Positions 10,301 through 20,185 of a DNA stretch of 49,332 nt are shown here, in pieces. The DNA lies in NCBI GenBank assembly GCA_022539475.1, contig VCMS01000062.1, positions 1 through 49,332 of the forward strand, read 5' to 3'. This DNA is from Gracilaria domingensis (lineage: Eukaryota > Rhodophyta > Florideophyceae > Gracilariales > Gracilariaceae). Below the pieces are notes generated by a model. The model worked only from the letters and a program-made list of their open reading frames with translations, did not search any database and was not told the DNA's origin. Each line of letters starts with the position of its first letter. Within the stretch, counting starts at the first letter, position 1. The translations under genes and the position numbers were made by a program.

Positions 10301-11240
10301 CGTTTACCGACACAGTCGGCCAATTGGCAACCAAAACAACTTCCGAAAACGGACAATGAGAGAACCGTGAGAACGTATATTCCCAACTATCTGGGCTCCA
10401 AACAAACGAACCAACTCCAACAAACGTTGGCCAATAAAGCCGATTCTAGGTCGGGAGACCAGTTTGTGGTGAAAACTCGGTGACGGGAAAACAACAGCCG
10501 CGTCGCGGAAGAGCACCGACAGGGGTGTTCGAACCCTGCTCCCTACAGGGGTAGGCGCAGTGACAGAACCCTCCGATAGGGCCAACACCAGTCGGGTGTA
10601 AATCCGGGTGACCCCGATCTGGGCCTGCAGTCGGAGGTAAAGGGGGTAGAATCGGCGTAGGTATCCGGATGGTTCCGGCGAGCCACAGCGAGTGGGGGTA
10701 TCCAGCCCTACGGTAGGGGACGACAAAAGATTAGCCAGCGAGCCGCACTGCGGAGCACTGACTCGAGATAACGGGAATAAGTCCCGAGGCTAATGGGCCA
10801 AACCTGTATGACAGGGCAGAGTATCGAAGAGTCGTAAGACGGAAGTAAAAACAATAGAATAGGTAGTAAAGGTGCCGTGACGACGGATTAGTACTCCTCA
10901 GAGATGGAGGTTGGTTGATCAGCCCGGAATTGCGGCGGTATTCCCCAGGATGAAGCTTGTGACCGTGCGCAAGCGGCAAGAAGATCAGAGCCAAAGGCCT
11001 CATTGAGGTTTACTTCCCGTACCGTGGCGGTAAGTGCCGCCACTTATATACGGCACTTGAAAATATCAATTAAAATATCTAACTATCCCGCGTTGCCGGC
11101 CAATACACTACAGGTGTGCCCCCGTGGCAGGCTTGCCACGGCGCCCGCGCGATCGGGCCAACTTGGCACACGTGTGCAGAAATACTACCCTTCCTAGTCA
11201 TACCCCAAAATAGGGGCACTACCCCAGTAGCCTCTCATAA
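10301..11240. other. GC-rich leader/LTR-like stretch without genes
   Basis: No coding frame is convincing. A TATA-like block (CTTATATACGG) lies at about 11043, just inside a GTGGCGG...CCGCCAC inverted repeat (about 11024-11043). The layout suits a promoter-bearing long terminal repeat for the minus-strand gag-like ORF. I found no matching second repeat. Confidence 0.3.
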
Positions 11241-11274
11241 CCTGAGGTGTCGAAGCCGGTAACGGATCAACAAA

Positions 11275-11991
11275 CTATGAAAAGCACCTCGGTGCATCCC
11301 CACAAAGGGCGTTTTGCTCTACAATTCCTCCGGAATTGTTGTTCGAAGGATCAACAAGGGAGAAACGTAGAGGAGGAGAAGGATTCTCACGAACAGGGGT
11401 GGGTGGTGTTGGGTTGCTGGAAGCGTTGGAAGCGGCAGAACGCTGAGTGTATTGGATATTCCTATCCGCCACTGCACGATCTTCAGATGTAAGGTATATC
11501 GTGTGAGACAAGCGAAACATAGTACGCTGCGAAGGATGATCAGCCAATTGACCTCCAAGTTTGACGATAAGTCTCGACAAAGCACTCATTAAAGCAATAT
11601 TTGACGCTATTGGTTGGCCAAATAGAACATGAGGGGAAAACTCGCCACGAATTAATTCGATAAGATGATTCCCGGTAAGATCATCAACATCCTCTTGATA
11701 CGACCTTACAGTATTGCATAACTCCTTCTGAGAATCGTTTAAAACAACAATTTTTGCTAAAAAAAGACTTGTAATCTCAGGAGTAGCAGAATGACTTGGT
11801 GGAGTCCGAAGATTATTCTCTGAGTTTGCCGGTTGAGGAAACAGAGAACGGTGTGGTGTGAGGGGATTCGTGGCATTGTTTTGTGACTGAGAACGGGTAA
11901 TTGGCGGGAGCCTTTCTTCGAAAAGTTTTCTAAAAATATCAATATTGTAAGTACAAAAAGACCTTTTAGTGTTCTTTCCAGAAATATTACT
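11275..11991 (-). CDS. Unknown ORF without its N terminus
   Basis: The frame is open for 238 codons from a stop just above 11991 down to 11275, but the first ATG (11589) is more than halfway in. The part before that ATG reads like normal protein (for example EITSLFLAKIVVLNDSQKEL and LIELIRGEFSPHVLFGQP), so a 5' exon or a lost start is likely. The C-terminal third is Ser/Pro/Asn-rich. Upstream on the minus strand the DNA is A-rich and shows no good splice acceptor. The family is unknown; it may be a transposon remnant. Confidence 0.35.
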   Translation of the reverse strand, partial: SNISGKNTKRSFCTYNIDIFRKLFEERLPPITRSQSQNNATNPLTPHRSLFPQPANSENNLRTPPSHSATPEITSLFLAKIVVLNDSQKELCNTVRSYQEDVDDLTGNHLIELIRGEFSPHVLFGQPIASNIALMSALSRLIVKLGGQLADHPSQRTMFRLSHTIYLTSEDRAVADRNIQYTQRSAASNASSNPTPPTPVRENPSPPLRFSLVDPSNNNSGGIVEQNALCGDAPRCFS

Positions 11992-12034
11992 TTATTAAAT
12001 TTAGGGTTTCAATGCAAATCTCTATATATATTTT

Positions 12035-12110
12035 TTTCTTTTCTTATTATTATTATTTTTTCTTTTTATTTCTTGTTTTTTCTTTTTTTTGTTTTTTCTT
12101 TTGTGTTTTA
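12035..12110. repeat. T/TTA/TTC low-complexity tract
   Basis: A plus-strand pyrimidine and ATT-repeat run sits between the unknown ORF at 11.3-12.0 kb and the zinc-finger ORF at 12.1-12.4 kb. No function is evident. Confidence 0.7.
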
Positions 12111-12137
12111 GAGATAGAAATTTTAAAGGCTACTAAT

Positions 12138-12401
12138 TTATTTCGGTGATTTTCCTAAAACGCGCCTATGCCGTCGGCTATTGTAATGAACGTCAATGTC
12201 GTGCTTTTCGCGAAATGACAGGTTGCACAACGAGCAAGATAGTTCTGCACGCGTCAGACGTGATCGTTTCAGGGGACGCCTGTGTCGGCTTTCCTCCACG
12301 TGTATGTCCAACGATCGCTTTGTAGGTAAACCGACGTCGCAAAGCGCACACTGCCAAAATAGAAGTCTTTTTGTTTTCTTTTTTGACTTTTGTATTGCCA
12401 C
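12138..12401 (-). CDS. Small protein with two U1-type (CxxC...HxxxxxH) zinc fingers
   Basis: The 87-codon frame has two fingers: CALCDVGLPTKRSLDIHVEESRH (residues 18-40) and CSLCNLSFREKHDIDVHYNSRRH (55-77), each of the CxxC-x12-H-x5-H type known from U1-like, dsRNA- or RNA-binding zinc fingers. It is clearly related to the 143-aa protein at 15.07-15.57 kb, which lies in the opposite orientation. The frame opens with GTG rather than ATG. An AG immediately precedes the TG, so, as in the paralogue, the start codon might be completed by splicing, although no clear branch point or pyrimidine tract is visible here. The residue positions are approximate. The RNA-binding role is inferred from the finger type. 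Confidence 0.55.
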   Translation of the reverse strand: MAIQKSKKKTKRLLFWQCALCDVGLPTKRSLDIHVEESRHRRPLKRSRLTRAELSCSLCNLSFREKHDIDVHYNSRRHRRVLGKSPK

Positions 12402-13323
12402 TCGTTGAATGTGTATCGCGACACCCTCTTCAAGTCAGAACACGTGTCGACGTGGCGTTATGTCACGGCGAGCAATCACGAAGTCACGCTGCGTTACGCT
12501 TTGGTCACGATCTGTAACGCTCTGGTCACGGGTGTCACGTTACGGCCACGATGGTGACGATGCGACGTGTTACGCGGTAACGCGGCGGTTGGGCGACGCT
12601 TGGCGACAGGGCGCGGGCGCGGAGGCGGATCGTGGCGCAAAAATCCGTCTGTCGCAACGGACCAAGAGGACAGAGACGGAGAAGGTGGGCTTGGCGCGGT
12701 GGGTGCGGGGCCCGGAGAGGTAGGGAGGGGATGAGCAGGGGCGACGGGGGCAGGCGCGGTGCCGGAGAAAGGGGGCGCGCATCGCGCAGTGGAGGGCGGC
12801 GCAGGAGGACTAAACTGGGGGCGGGTGGGCGGCGTTGGCGGAGCGGGAGGAACAGGCTACGCGGGGGGAACAGAGCAATTGGCTCTAGGCGGCAACGGCG
12901 ACGGGGATGCAGACCGGACGTATGGCGGGGGCCTCAGAGGGCACGGCGGCCAGGCGGCAGGGGAAGTGAGGCGGAACGCCGGAGAAGGGGTAGGGCTGGC
13001 CTCGATGGGCTCTAATTCCAGAACTGCGGCGGCTGGATGCGGAGGTGTAGGCGGCGGCGAAGAATAGTTGGAGGAACTGTAGCACGACACTGTATGAATA
13101 AACGTAGATGGTTAGTCTAGTGTTCACACAGTACGAAGAAGTAGCTTATGAATAAACTTACTCTTTAGTTGTGCCTTTAGGCCAGTTAAGAACTGTTCTA
13201 GTGCCTCGCACCTCTTTACTATATAGTAGTGAGATAGTGTAAGGCCTGTAGAAACAACCGCTTACGAATTGATTCGCGAATGTCGTTCGCAAGAACGGGT
13301 TGAGTGGAAACGAATAAACTTGT

Positions 13324-13352
13324 GACCGGGCTTGGAGACTGCAAGCCCGGTC
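13324..13352. repeat. Perfect 11-bp hairpin
   Basis: GACCGGGCTTG pairs with CAAGCCCGGTC across a 7-base loop. A short T-rich stretch (TCTTCTTCACTTTA) follows, so a terminator-like structure is conceivable. It is one of a cluster of palindromes at 13.3-14.4 kb. Confidence 0.8.
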
Positions 13353-13414
13353 TTCTTCACTTTATATACTATCTTAGAGTGTGCAATTTGGCGCGAAAGA
13401 AAGCGCAGCACATA

Positions 13415-13441
13415 CACTCTGAACGTTTTACGTTCAGAGTG
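13415..13441. repeat. Perfect 12-bp hairpin with TTT loop
   Basis: CACTCTGAACGT pairs with ACGTTCAGAGTG across a 3-base loop. Confidence 0.85.
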
Positions 13442-13658
13442 CTACCCACGAACCAGCAAGGTGCCTGGCGCTAATCGCGGTGTGCGCCACATATTCGAAA
13501 CCATCAGCCACCCAGTTATGAGTGTCGAGACTGCCCAATTGGGCTGCAACGAAGCATGCTGTGAGGAAGAAAAGAGGGGTGAAGGAAAAGTGAGCGGTGC
13601 ATGCGCTGCGCCGCTCATTTCTTTATTTTGAGAGGTACGCTGACACGCGCAGGGCGCA

Positions 13659-14051
13659 CTACTTCTGTAAGCGCGCCAATAAAATTTCGAGGAGCGGCGC
13701 AATGATGTGCGACGCATCATTGCGGCGCCCCTCGCACACGAATATTATACCGCGAATTACTCCGCGCGTATACAGCGTCGGCGGCTGGCTGATAAGGTCC
13801 ATAAGGCGGCGCCGGTGCGCATAAACGTCGAAATTCCCAGTACAAATCTCTCGGAGAAACTGCTCCAATTCTGCGAGAAACGCCTTCGAGAACCCAAACC
13901 CCACGACTTCCTGGGGCACGGTGTGTACGGCGTCCTGGACAGTGGGGGCGGGGGCCGGTGCCGGAGCCGCCTCCACGTCCACGACGGGATCGAGCCCAGG
14001 TAAAGACTCGTTGGCTGGCGATGGGACCGGACTGGCGACGTGATCCTTCAT
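13659..14051 (-). CDS. Small unknown protein, Ala/Pro-rich then helical
   Basis: Starting at the ATG of MKDHVASPVPSP (14051), the frame encodes about 130 aa. A Pro/Ala-rich linker (including five AP pairs) is followed by a helical half (FLAELEQFLREICTGNFDVY, then LLEILLARLQK). An upstream in-frame ATG (14201) would pull in the hairpin at 14164-14188, so I prefer 14051. A 10-bp palindrome (13698-13724) lies inside the 3' part of the frame. There is no recognised domain and coding status is uncertain. Confidence 0.3.
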   Translation of the reverse strand: MKDHVASPVPSPANESLPGLDPVVDVEAAPAPAPAPTVQDAVHTVPQEVVGFGFSKAFLAELEQFLREICTGNFDVYAHRRRLMDLISQPPTLYTRGVIRGIIFVCEGRRNDASHIIAPLLEILLARLQK

Positions 14052-14163
14052 GACCAGATGTAGTTGATAGGTTGACAAGTGATAGAGATAGAAGCATAAG
14101 ACGCACGAGACCTCGTAAGTCTCGTTCTTATAGTCTATATCATAGGTTAGTGTGCATCGGAAT

Positions 14164-14421
14164 TTGCCATGACGGCAGGTCATGGCAAGTGTAATTGCCA
14201 TGCTGGCAGGTCATGGCAGTGTCATTTGCCAGCATGGCGGTATGACAACTTGTCATAGGTACACGTGCATTCCACGATTACGGCTGCGTGGCGTAGTCGC
14301 TCCTTTGGGGGCATATGCCCTAAAAGTATCTACCACCTACGCTTCTTATAGGCTAGTACGGTAGATACAACGCAGCCATTGGCCAAGCCAACCGTACGGT
14401 CGATTCTCGCCTGGAATCGAC
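14164..14421. repeat. Cluster of perfect inverted repeats
   Basis: Visible pairs are TTGCCATGAC/GTCATGGCAA (14164-14188), GCCATGCTGGCA/TGCCAGCATGGC (14197-14208 with 14227-14238), TATGACA/TGTCATA (14241-14257), the self-complementary ACCGTACGGT (14391-14400) and GTCGATTC/GAATCGAC (14399-14421). They lie just upstream of the promoter of the 15-kb zinc-finger gene. Confidence 0.8.
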
Positions 14422-14431
14422 GGTGCGGTTG

Positions 14432-14441
14432 TGCATAAAAG
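14432..14441 (+). promoter_or_regulatory. TATA-like box of the zinc-finger gene
   Basis: GCATAAAAG lies in an otherwise GC-rich setting and is followed by a pyrimidine-rich leader (14450-14600) and then the gene. It would give a 5' UTR of about 600 bases ending in the intron at 15071. The distance makes the link uncertain. Confidence 0.35.
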
Positions 14442-15069
14442 GGCCGGAGCAGTCCCCTCCGACTCAACTCCGGCGAGACCACTTCCCCTTCGAAGACCTC
14501 CCCCCATCCCCACTCCTCATCTCTTTTCCCCTTTGTCGTCTCAACCTTCTCCCCCCCATCCTCAACCTCTCTCACTCTCCCCCTTTGGCGGCTTGGTCTC
14601 ACCGCTCCCAACGTACCCGGCTACTCACACAGCCCCTCTTCTGGGCTCGTCTCGTGTGAGTCGGCAAAGCGTCCGTACTACCCTACTGTTGGGTTAGCCT
14701 TGTGCGGGCGTGCCTCTCTCTCCCGAAGTCCGTTCTTCTTGGTTCCCCGTCTCTCCGTCTTCTCCGTGGTGGTATCTTTTATTGTCGTTGTTTGTTGTCG
14801 TTGTTCCCGTTATCGTTCTCTCCCGTTTCCATACTCCACGGTTGTCTTTGTCGTTGCTCCTCTCCGTTCCTTCGTCGTTGTGCGGGCCTTCCCTGCCTGC
14901 ATCTGTTCCCTTGCTTCTCTTATCGGCCTTGGACTCTGGTTTCGCTGGTTCTTTCGCGTTGCGATTCCGTTCCTCATATAGTGTTGCTTTGCACCTGTTG
15001 TTGCTAGACACACTGTGTGATACGGCGTAAGGTTCCTATTAACCTACGGCCTTGAAGCAATCGTTCAAG

Positions 15070-15570
15070 AGTAAGTTGTTCTCAGCTGCTCTTTTGGCAT
15101 TTTGTGTGACTACTAACTTCTTGTTTGTTTCACATCAAGTGCCAAGGTCTTTCGTCTCATCCAGCGAGTACTCGTCGGTGGTTGACCCGGACGAGCGTTT
15201 GGAGAAAGTCCCCGATCCCGTTCCGCAGATAAAGAAGTCGGCTGTGCAGCCTCTTGACGGGCCACACGAGCGCCACATCTTTCGCGTAGCCACTCAGAAG
15301 GAGAAGCACCGTCGTAACCCTCCGGCGCGTAAGCGAATCTTCAAACGCTGTCGTATCTGTGACATCAAGGTCCAGAGCCAGCGTCAGCCTGAAGTCCATC
15401 AAGCCGGCCGTCGCCATCGCAGAGCTTTGCGCCGTGCAAACTACACCGAGCTGGACATTCACTGCAAGGCTTGCGACATCCGGTTCTCTGAGGCCCACGA
15501 TCTGCGCGTCCACTACAGGAGCCGCCGTCATCGTGCGACACTTAGAAAGAAGAACAATACTATCTTTTAG
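15070..15570 (+). CDS. Two-finger U1-type zinc-finger protein, start codon formed by splicing
   Basis: A spliceosomal intron is visible at 15071-15139 (69 nt): donor GTAAGT, branch point TACTAAC at 15111-15117, a T-rich tract, then CAAG. Joining 15070 (A) to 15140 (TG) creates ATG followed by CCAAGG, giving a 143-aa protein beginning MPRSFVSSSEYSS. A stop codon (TAA) lies in frame a few codons upstream of the junction. The C-terminal half holds two fingers, CRICDIKVQSQRQPEVHQAGRRH and, from CKACDI onward, CxxC-x12-H-x5-H. It is rich in Arg/Lys and probably binds RNA or DNA. The paralogue at 12.1-12.4 kb is in inverted orientation. Without splicing there is no ATG in the right place. Confidence 0.7.
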   Translation, partial: SKLFSAALLAFCVTTNFLFVSHQVPRSFVSSSEYSSVVDPDERLEKVPDPVPQIKKSAVQPLDGPHERHIFRVATQKEKHRRNPPARKRIFKRCRICDIKVQSQRQPEVHQAGRRHRRALRRANYTELDIHCKACDIRFSEAHDLRVHYRSRRHRATLRKKNNTIF

Positions 15571-16093
15571 AGCACAGGTCTCTCTTTTCATTGTCCAGTT
15601 GTGACACATTTCTATTCATATTTCATTACATATATTAACCTTGTTTGTTCTTCTTTATCTTTTTGTCTATAGCTCGGTATCCCTCTTCTGGTCTTGTGTT
15701 CGTGCTTTTTTGTTTGGCTTCTGCCGCCGCACTCTATCTACGTAAGCTTTTATTTGGCTAGTGCTTCTTCGTCCGATTGGACTGGTACTCTACGAGAGCA
15801 AACTTTATTTTTATTGTTTTTGCCCGCTTTGGCTGTAACCGCCGACGCCATCACCAAAATGGCGTTTTCACATGCCTCATCACTGATGAGTCATCAGTCG
15901 GTCAAACTTTCTGTAGAAAATTTAGAAGGTCTCTGTAACCAGGGAACATAAAAGCGTGAGAGTCCCGTCGAAGAAATCGTCTTCTGTTTCATCACCACAA
16001 AGTCGGCAACTTCTTTGTCTCGTATAAACATTAACTTAAGCCTGAGGTTCAGAATATTGCATACCATACTGTTCTGACCGTTTCTGACTTGAG
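15571..16093. other. Intergenic stretch, 3' of the zinc-finger gene
   Basis: This is T-rich sequence after the stop codon. A plus-strand 85-codon frame (15694-15951) has a hydrophobic start but no domain and I do not support it. A CTGATGAGTCATCAG-type inverted repeat lies at about 15883-15897. Confidence 0.4.
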
Positions 16094-16666
16094 ATGGAGG
16101 TTTTTGACATTTCTGAAGAGTTCAACTCGCAGCCCCATATCGATTCAATCTCTGAAGGAATGGGTCATAGCCCAGAGTACCGCAGTCAAAAGTACACATT
16201 TATGCTCAAACACAAACATTTTGACTTTAATTATGGTGAGGTCTTGTTTGTGGAAACAGTCGGCAAAGAAGGTTATGATGTTTGCGTGAAACGAAGAGCC
16301 GATGTCGAAGAGCATTTTTTGCCATGCATGTGGATTTTCAGCCAGCAGTGGCTTCCTTTTGCATACACAGCAAAGGAATGGGGATGCAAGGAGTATCCCA
16401 ATCGTTTACCCGGTGATTACAATATAGGTTTAAGATGGCTAAATGATGAGGGCTTAGAGGAAACTAATGAATACGAAAGGATCCAGTGGGTAAGGAGGGG
16501 TCAATTGGATGGCGAAGGTATAGTTACATTCAGAAACTGCCAATTGCTCTCCGAAAACGATGAAGAGAATTCGAAATGCATTCCATCCGAATGCGAACCT
16601 TGCGTGTGTAGAGGAAAGAATGGCAGCCACCGATGGGCACATTCTCGCGTGCACCCAAAAAAGTAA
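16094..16666 (+). CDS. Unknown 190-aa protein
   Basis: The frame opens with ATG in a purine context (GAGATGGAGG) and has ordinary, non-repetitive composition, with many aromatic residues and balanced charge, which favours real coding. I see no known domain. A Trp-rich middle (residues about 75-95, WIFSQQWLPF) and a short Cys cluster near the C terminus (CIPSECEPCVC) stand out. It is flanked by AT-rich gene-free DNA and a decayed transposase, so it could be part of a mobile element or a lone host gene. Confidence 0.5.
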   Translation: MEVFDISEEFNSQPHIDSISEGMGHSPEYRSQKYTFMLKHKHFDFNYGEVLFVETVGKEGYDVCVKRRADVEEHFLPCMWIFSQQWLPFAYTAKEWGCKEYPNRLPGDYNIGLRWLNDEGLEETNEYERIQWVRRGQLDGEGIVTFRNCQLLSENDEENSKCIPSECEPCVCRGKNGSHRWAHSRVHPKK

Positions 16667-17677
16667 GTAGACGAAACGCTACTTAAACTTCAACCACTCA
16701 TGGGTACATAAAGAACCATGCATGATGAAGTTACTGCATTCCGATTCACATTGTGCTCTCCATGATCTCATGTTTTGAACGTTTGGTTTGTCACAACTGT
16801 TATATTGTTCGCTGCCTTGCTGTGTAGCAAAAGAAGTAACCTTTGCTTTCAGAGACAACGTAAACGGATGGATTGATGTTCTTGTCAATTTGTAGTACAA
16901 ATTTTGTACAATCCCTAGCTCGTGCTTCGTTCTCGAACGTGAAAAGCTAAAGTTGCAATTGGTATCAGTTACCCTTCCCAACGGCTACTCTGGAAACAAT
17001 TTTCCAAAATCAATCACAGCGCTTCCGGCTGCAGCATGGATGGTCAATATAGAGCAATATCGACAAGTCAAACGCTTTAATCAAGTACAGAGAACCCTTG
17101 GTATAGTGATACCGCAGTAGTAGAATATTCATAGTATAAGAATCCACCCTCTGGCTACCACACTTGTAGCCCTTCTAACGTAGTACATTCACAGGTTTTA
17201 TGAGTAAAGATGCAAGAAAACGCAGAATGAAAACTTTCCCTGCCTTCAAGAAAACTTCCCTAACTTCCCACAACTGTGAAAGTGGCACAGAACTTTCAAA
17301 AACTTTTCAATAGTGTTACAACGGTTAAAGTTGAAACTTCTGCTGCTTCTCATGTATATTGAGAATCATATCGCACGGGCGATGCATCTGACATATAACT
17401 GCCGTAAGAACCGTCTAATTGACTACCCTTCTGAATGGATTAATTCGGGACAGGGGTTTATTTGGGACACTCTCCCGTCATTTCAGTCCCAACCAAAACA
17501 CCTCTTTTCTTATCAAACTCTATGCCGCAACTACCCCAGGGGTTCCTCTAGATCAAACGCGTGTAGAATGGCGCTCTTTTGGACGCTACTGTAGTACATG
17601 TAGAGGGTAGTCGACAAATCCGTTGGCAATATTCCCATCCCTCCCATTAAAAATACACTCGCACCACATTTCTTGTC
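16667..17677. other. AT-rich stretch without a supported gene
   Basis: There are only short ORFs. GGGACA-type words near 17446-17475 could belong to the left end of the pogo-like element that follows, but I found no matching right end. Confidence 0.4.
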
Positions 17678-18460
17678 ATGCCTCTTTCCATGCAATCGCA
17701 AGCCGTAAACCATAAAAAGCGACTCGAGAAGCAGTCACAAGAGACCGTCAATCGTACTGATGCTATGCAGCTCTTGAGAGAGGGTCGTGGCATTAAAGCG
17801 GTGTCGAGAATGATTGACGTAAGCCGTAAAACAGTTAAACGAATTCAAAAAGCCATCAAAGCAAATTTTCCAAAGCTCATCAATATCGTGAATGCAGCAG
17901 TCAGATCAGGTGGCCCATTGAAAATCACTAAAAAGGAGCAGTCAATGATCAATGAAAAGCTCATCATCGCTGCTGAACGCGGCTTCGCTGTAGATTACTT
18001 TACGTTCAAAAACAAGTCAAACATTGTAAAGTTATGGGAGACTCCCAGGCTGACAGAGTGGAACAAATAGTCAAGCATCTACTAAGTAGGATTGCAGCTG
18101 ATAAACGCAAGGTCTATCGCAAATGAGTCCAAAGCGACGATGCTATTCGCACTTACAGAGCGTTGAACCACGAAATGGGCTACAAACATGTAGAAAACAG
18201 AGAACAAGCAAAGCTTGCAACTGAATCATACGATTATGTGGAGACGTTTTTTGCCGTGCTGCAGAAAATTGGAGAGCACGATCCAGGAATTCCGACAGAC
18301 GCCAATTGGTTGTAAACCATGGACGAAACAGGCATAGACAATGTGTTTGGTAAGCACATGAATGTAGTGCAACGCGATTGCGGGACTTTGTCGCGGAGGC
18401 GATTCATAATGTACACGGCGATGCCGGAATGTGGTGGTACACAGTATGAATAACTGGTGA
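17678..18460 (+). pseudogene. Decayed pogo/Tigger-like (DDE_1) transposase
   Basis: The first 130 codons hold a helix-turn-helix (LLREGRGIKAVSRMIDVSRKTVKRIQKAI, residues about 31-60) typical of pogo/CENP-B-type transposases. After the stop at 18068-18070 the reading resumes in a related frame with further stops. It contains a block reading MDETGIDN (about 18320) that matches the first catalytic Asp region of DDE_1 transposases. The rest of the catalytic domain is absent, so this is a truncated, inactive copy. Confidence 0.6.
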
Positions 18461-20185
18461 GATCGGCCCATTCATGGGTTTACTTAATATTAGAATTAGT
18501 TTTATGATGTGCACGGCATAGCCGGTGAGTCTCACACGTGTGGGAGGTTTGCACCCATTAATTGGAGTATTTTAAGTAGATATTTGTAGCATATCTACTC
18601 TACCACACTGACAGTGGGCCAACCTACTGCACTACTTAGTAGGTTGAGCTGCACCCAGTGCTGGGGAAGTAAACGGAACAACCGAGTGTTCGGCTCTAAC
18701 TTTCCACCCTTGGTGTCTTGCAAACTCCTTGCGGAGAGCGTGCACCTTGTGAAGGGAAATGATCTGCCAGGCGGCAAGAATTGGCTCATTTTTAGACTGC
18801 TATCCGCCTCGCGGCATCATTAACACCACTACCGCTATCGCGTGCTCTTTTTGTGTGTGTGTTTGTTGGTGTATATCACTGTTATACAGGTATCGCGTGT
18901 GCGCGTGCCGTTGTTCACCGTCTTTTGGATCGACCACACGCGTGGCTTCCCTACCGCTATCGCGTGTCGTCGCCGCTCTCGTGAGCGTAAGCTCTTCACC
19001 GTTGTGACGTCATTACCGACAGTGTCGTGTTCTCTACCGCCTAGCGCGTCTTCTGGTTTCTACCGCCTGTGGTAAAACCGATCGGTGCGAGCTGCTTGTG
19101 GGGAGCCCTGCGTGGGCTCGACCCTGCGGAGGAGTGAAACGCGTGACACCTAATAGGTCGGCAGCACCCGCCGTTGCCTATAGTGCACGGTGACCAAGTG
19201 GTAAACACGCCTGCACTGGTGTGCGGCAGGCACGTATAACCCTCGAGGTCAGCAGAACTATTAGAGCACTACTAGACTTACCAATTGGTGACTTTAGAAC
19301 CGAACTGGTGTCGAATTAGCCTAGTTGGTGCTTGCCTTTACAATTTGGTGCGGGAGGTTGGCGTCTCGGGGGTTTAGTACACCGGAGCGCCCCTCCGGCT
19401 CTCACGGACCTAGTGCCACCTGCGCCACCGGGAGGTGCATTTGTGGTGCACCACCCCGGTCACATATCTACACTACCTAGTAAATATTAGTTCTAAATTA
19501 ACGAAAATAAACTAATTAGTCCTTGCCATGCCTTTGCTTGAGCGTCGCACGTGGTACAGTAGACACAGGTGCCCAGAGGCCCGAAACGTCACCACTTGGT
19601 CTTGTAGAGCCCCTGTTGATCCGGCGAGCTATACTACAGACCCCCCTCCTACCGACAGGCACGCCCCGTGGCTGTACAGATTCGTCGGCGTCTGCCGCTC
19701 CTTCACCGGATGGTCAGGGCCGTCGCTCGGCGCGGAGCGCGCGTCATGGCGCGGCACGGCGCTTGTAGCGGGGTATCCTCCGAAGGTGGGGGTCTCGAGT
19801 GCGTTGATTGCACACCCGCGTGGTCGCCCTCTCTGTTAGTGCCATTTCTAATAGGTCGGCACGCCTTGCGCAACGAACGCGCGCCTTGAGCGACCTTGCG
19901 GTGATCGGCGCCGAATGTACCCATTGGTCGTCCTCCTCTTCTTCCTATCGTCGGTTTCTGGCCGCCCCTAAACCCCTCTCCTAGCGGTACCTCCCTCCGC
20001 CGGTCGCGAAGCTGCCCGCTCTTTCCTCTTGGTGAGTCTCATCTTGCGCTGGCTCGCCTTGACCTCTTTGGTTCGGTGTCCGCTCCTCCGTGTCGGTTCG
20101 CTCCCTTGTGGGTTGTGTGCTCTGCGTCTCTTACCGTCTTGGTCACCGTCCTCCGTGGCGTTTCCGCTGCACGACTTCGAACCTC
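18461..20185. other. Gene-free stretch: probable leader and LTR-like sequence
   Basis: It contains a perfect CACACGTGTG palindrome (18533-18542), several CCGCTATCGCGTG copies in 18830-19050, and GC-rich sequence up to the ATG at 20186. By position it could be the 3' long terminal repeat of the minus-strand chromovirus and the promoter of the plus-strand ORF. I could not pair it with a second repeat at 28.5-28.9 kb. Confidence 0.35.

Larger units (their letters stand above)
12402..13658. other. GC-rich, repeat-rich stretch without a supported gene
   Basis: 12455-12600 is packed with GTCACG and GTTACG words on alternating strands. 12600-13060 is very G-rich and gives long ORFs in several frames with Gly/Arg/Ala-only composition, which I take as compositional. 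13090-13320 repeats GAATAAACT-like words. Perfect hairpins start at 13324. Confidence 0.5.

Noticed and set aside
10500..10545. tRNA-like T-loop (GTGTTCGAACCC)
   Set aside because: The T-stem does not pair cleanly and no acceptor, D or anticodon arm can be placed around it.
12409..13067. Long plus-strand ORFs rich in Gly, Arg and Ala
   Set aside because: Open in several frames at once because the DNA is G-rich; no motif or domain.
19188..19262. tRNA-like stretch (ACCAAGTGGTAA with a GCCTGC/GCAGGC stem)
   Set aside because: The anticodon loop would be 11 bases and the T-arm and acceptor stem do not form.
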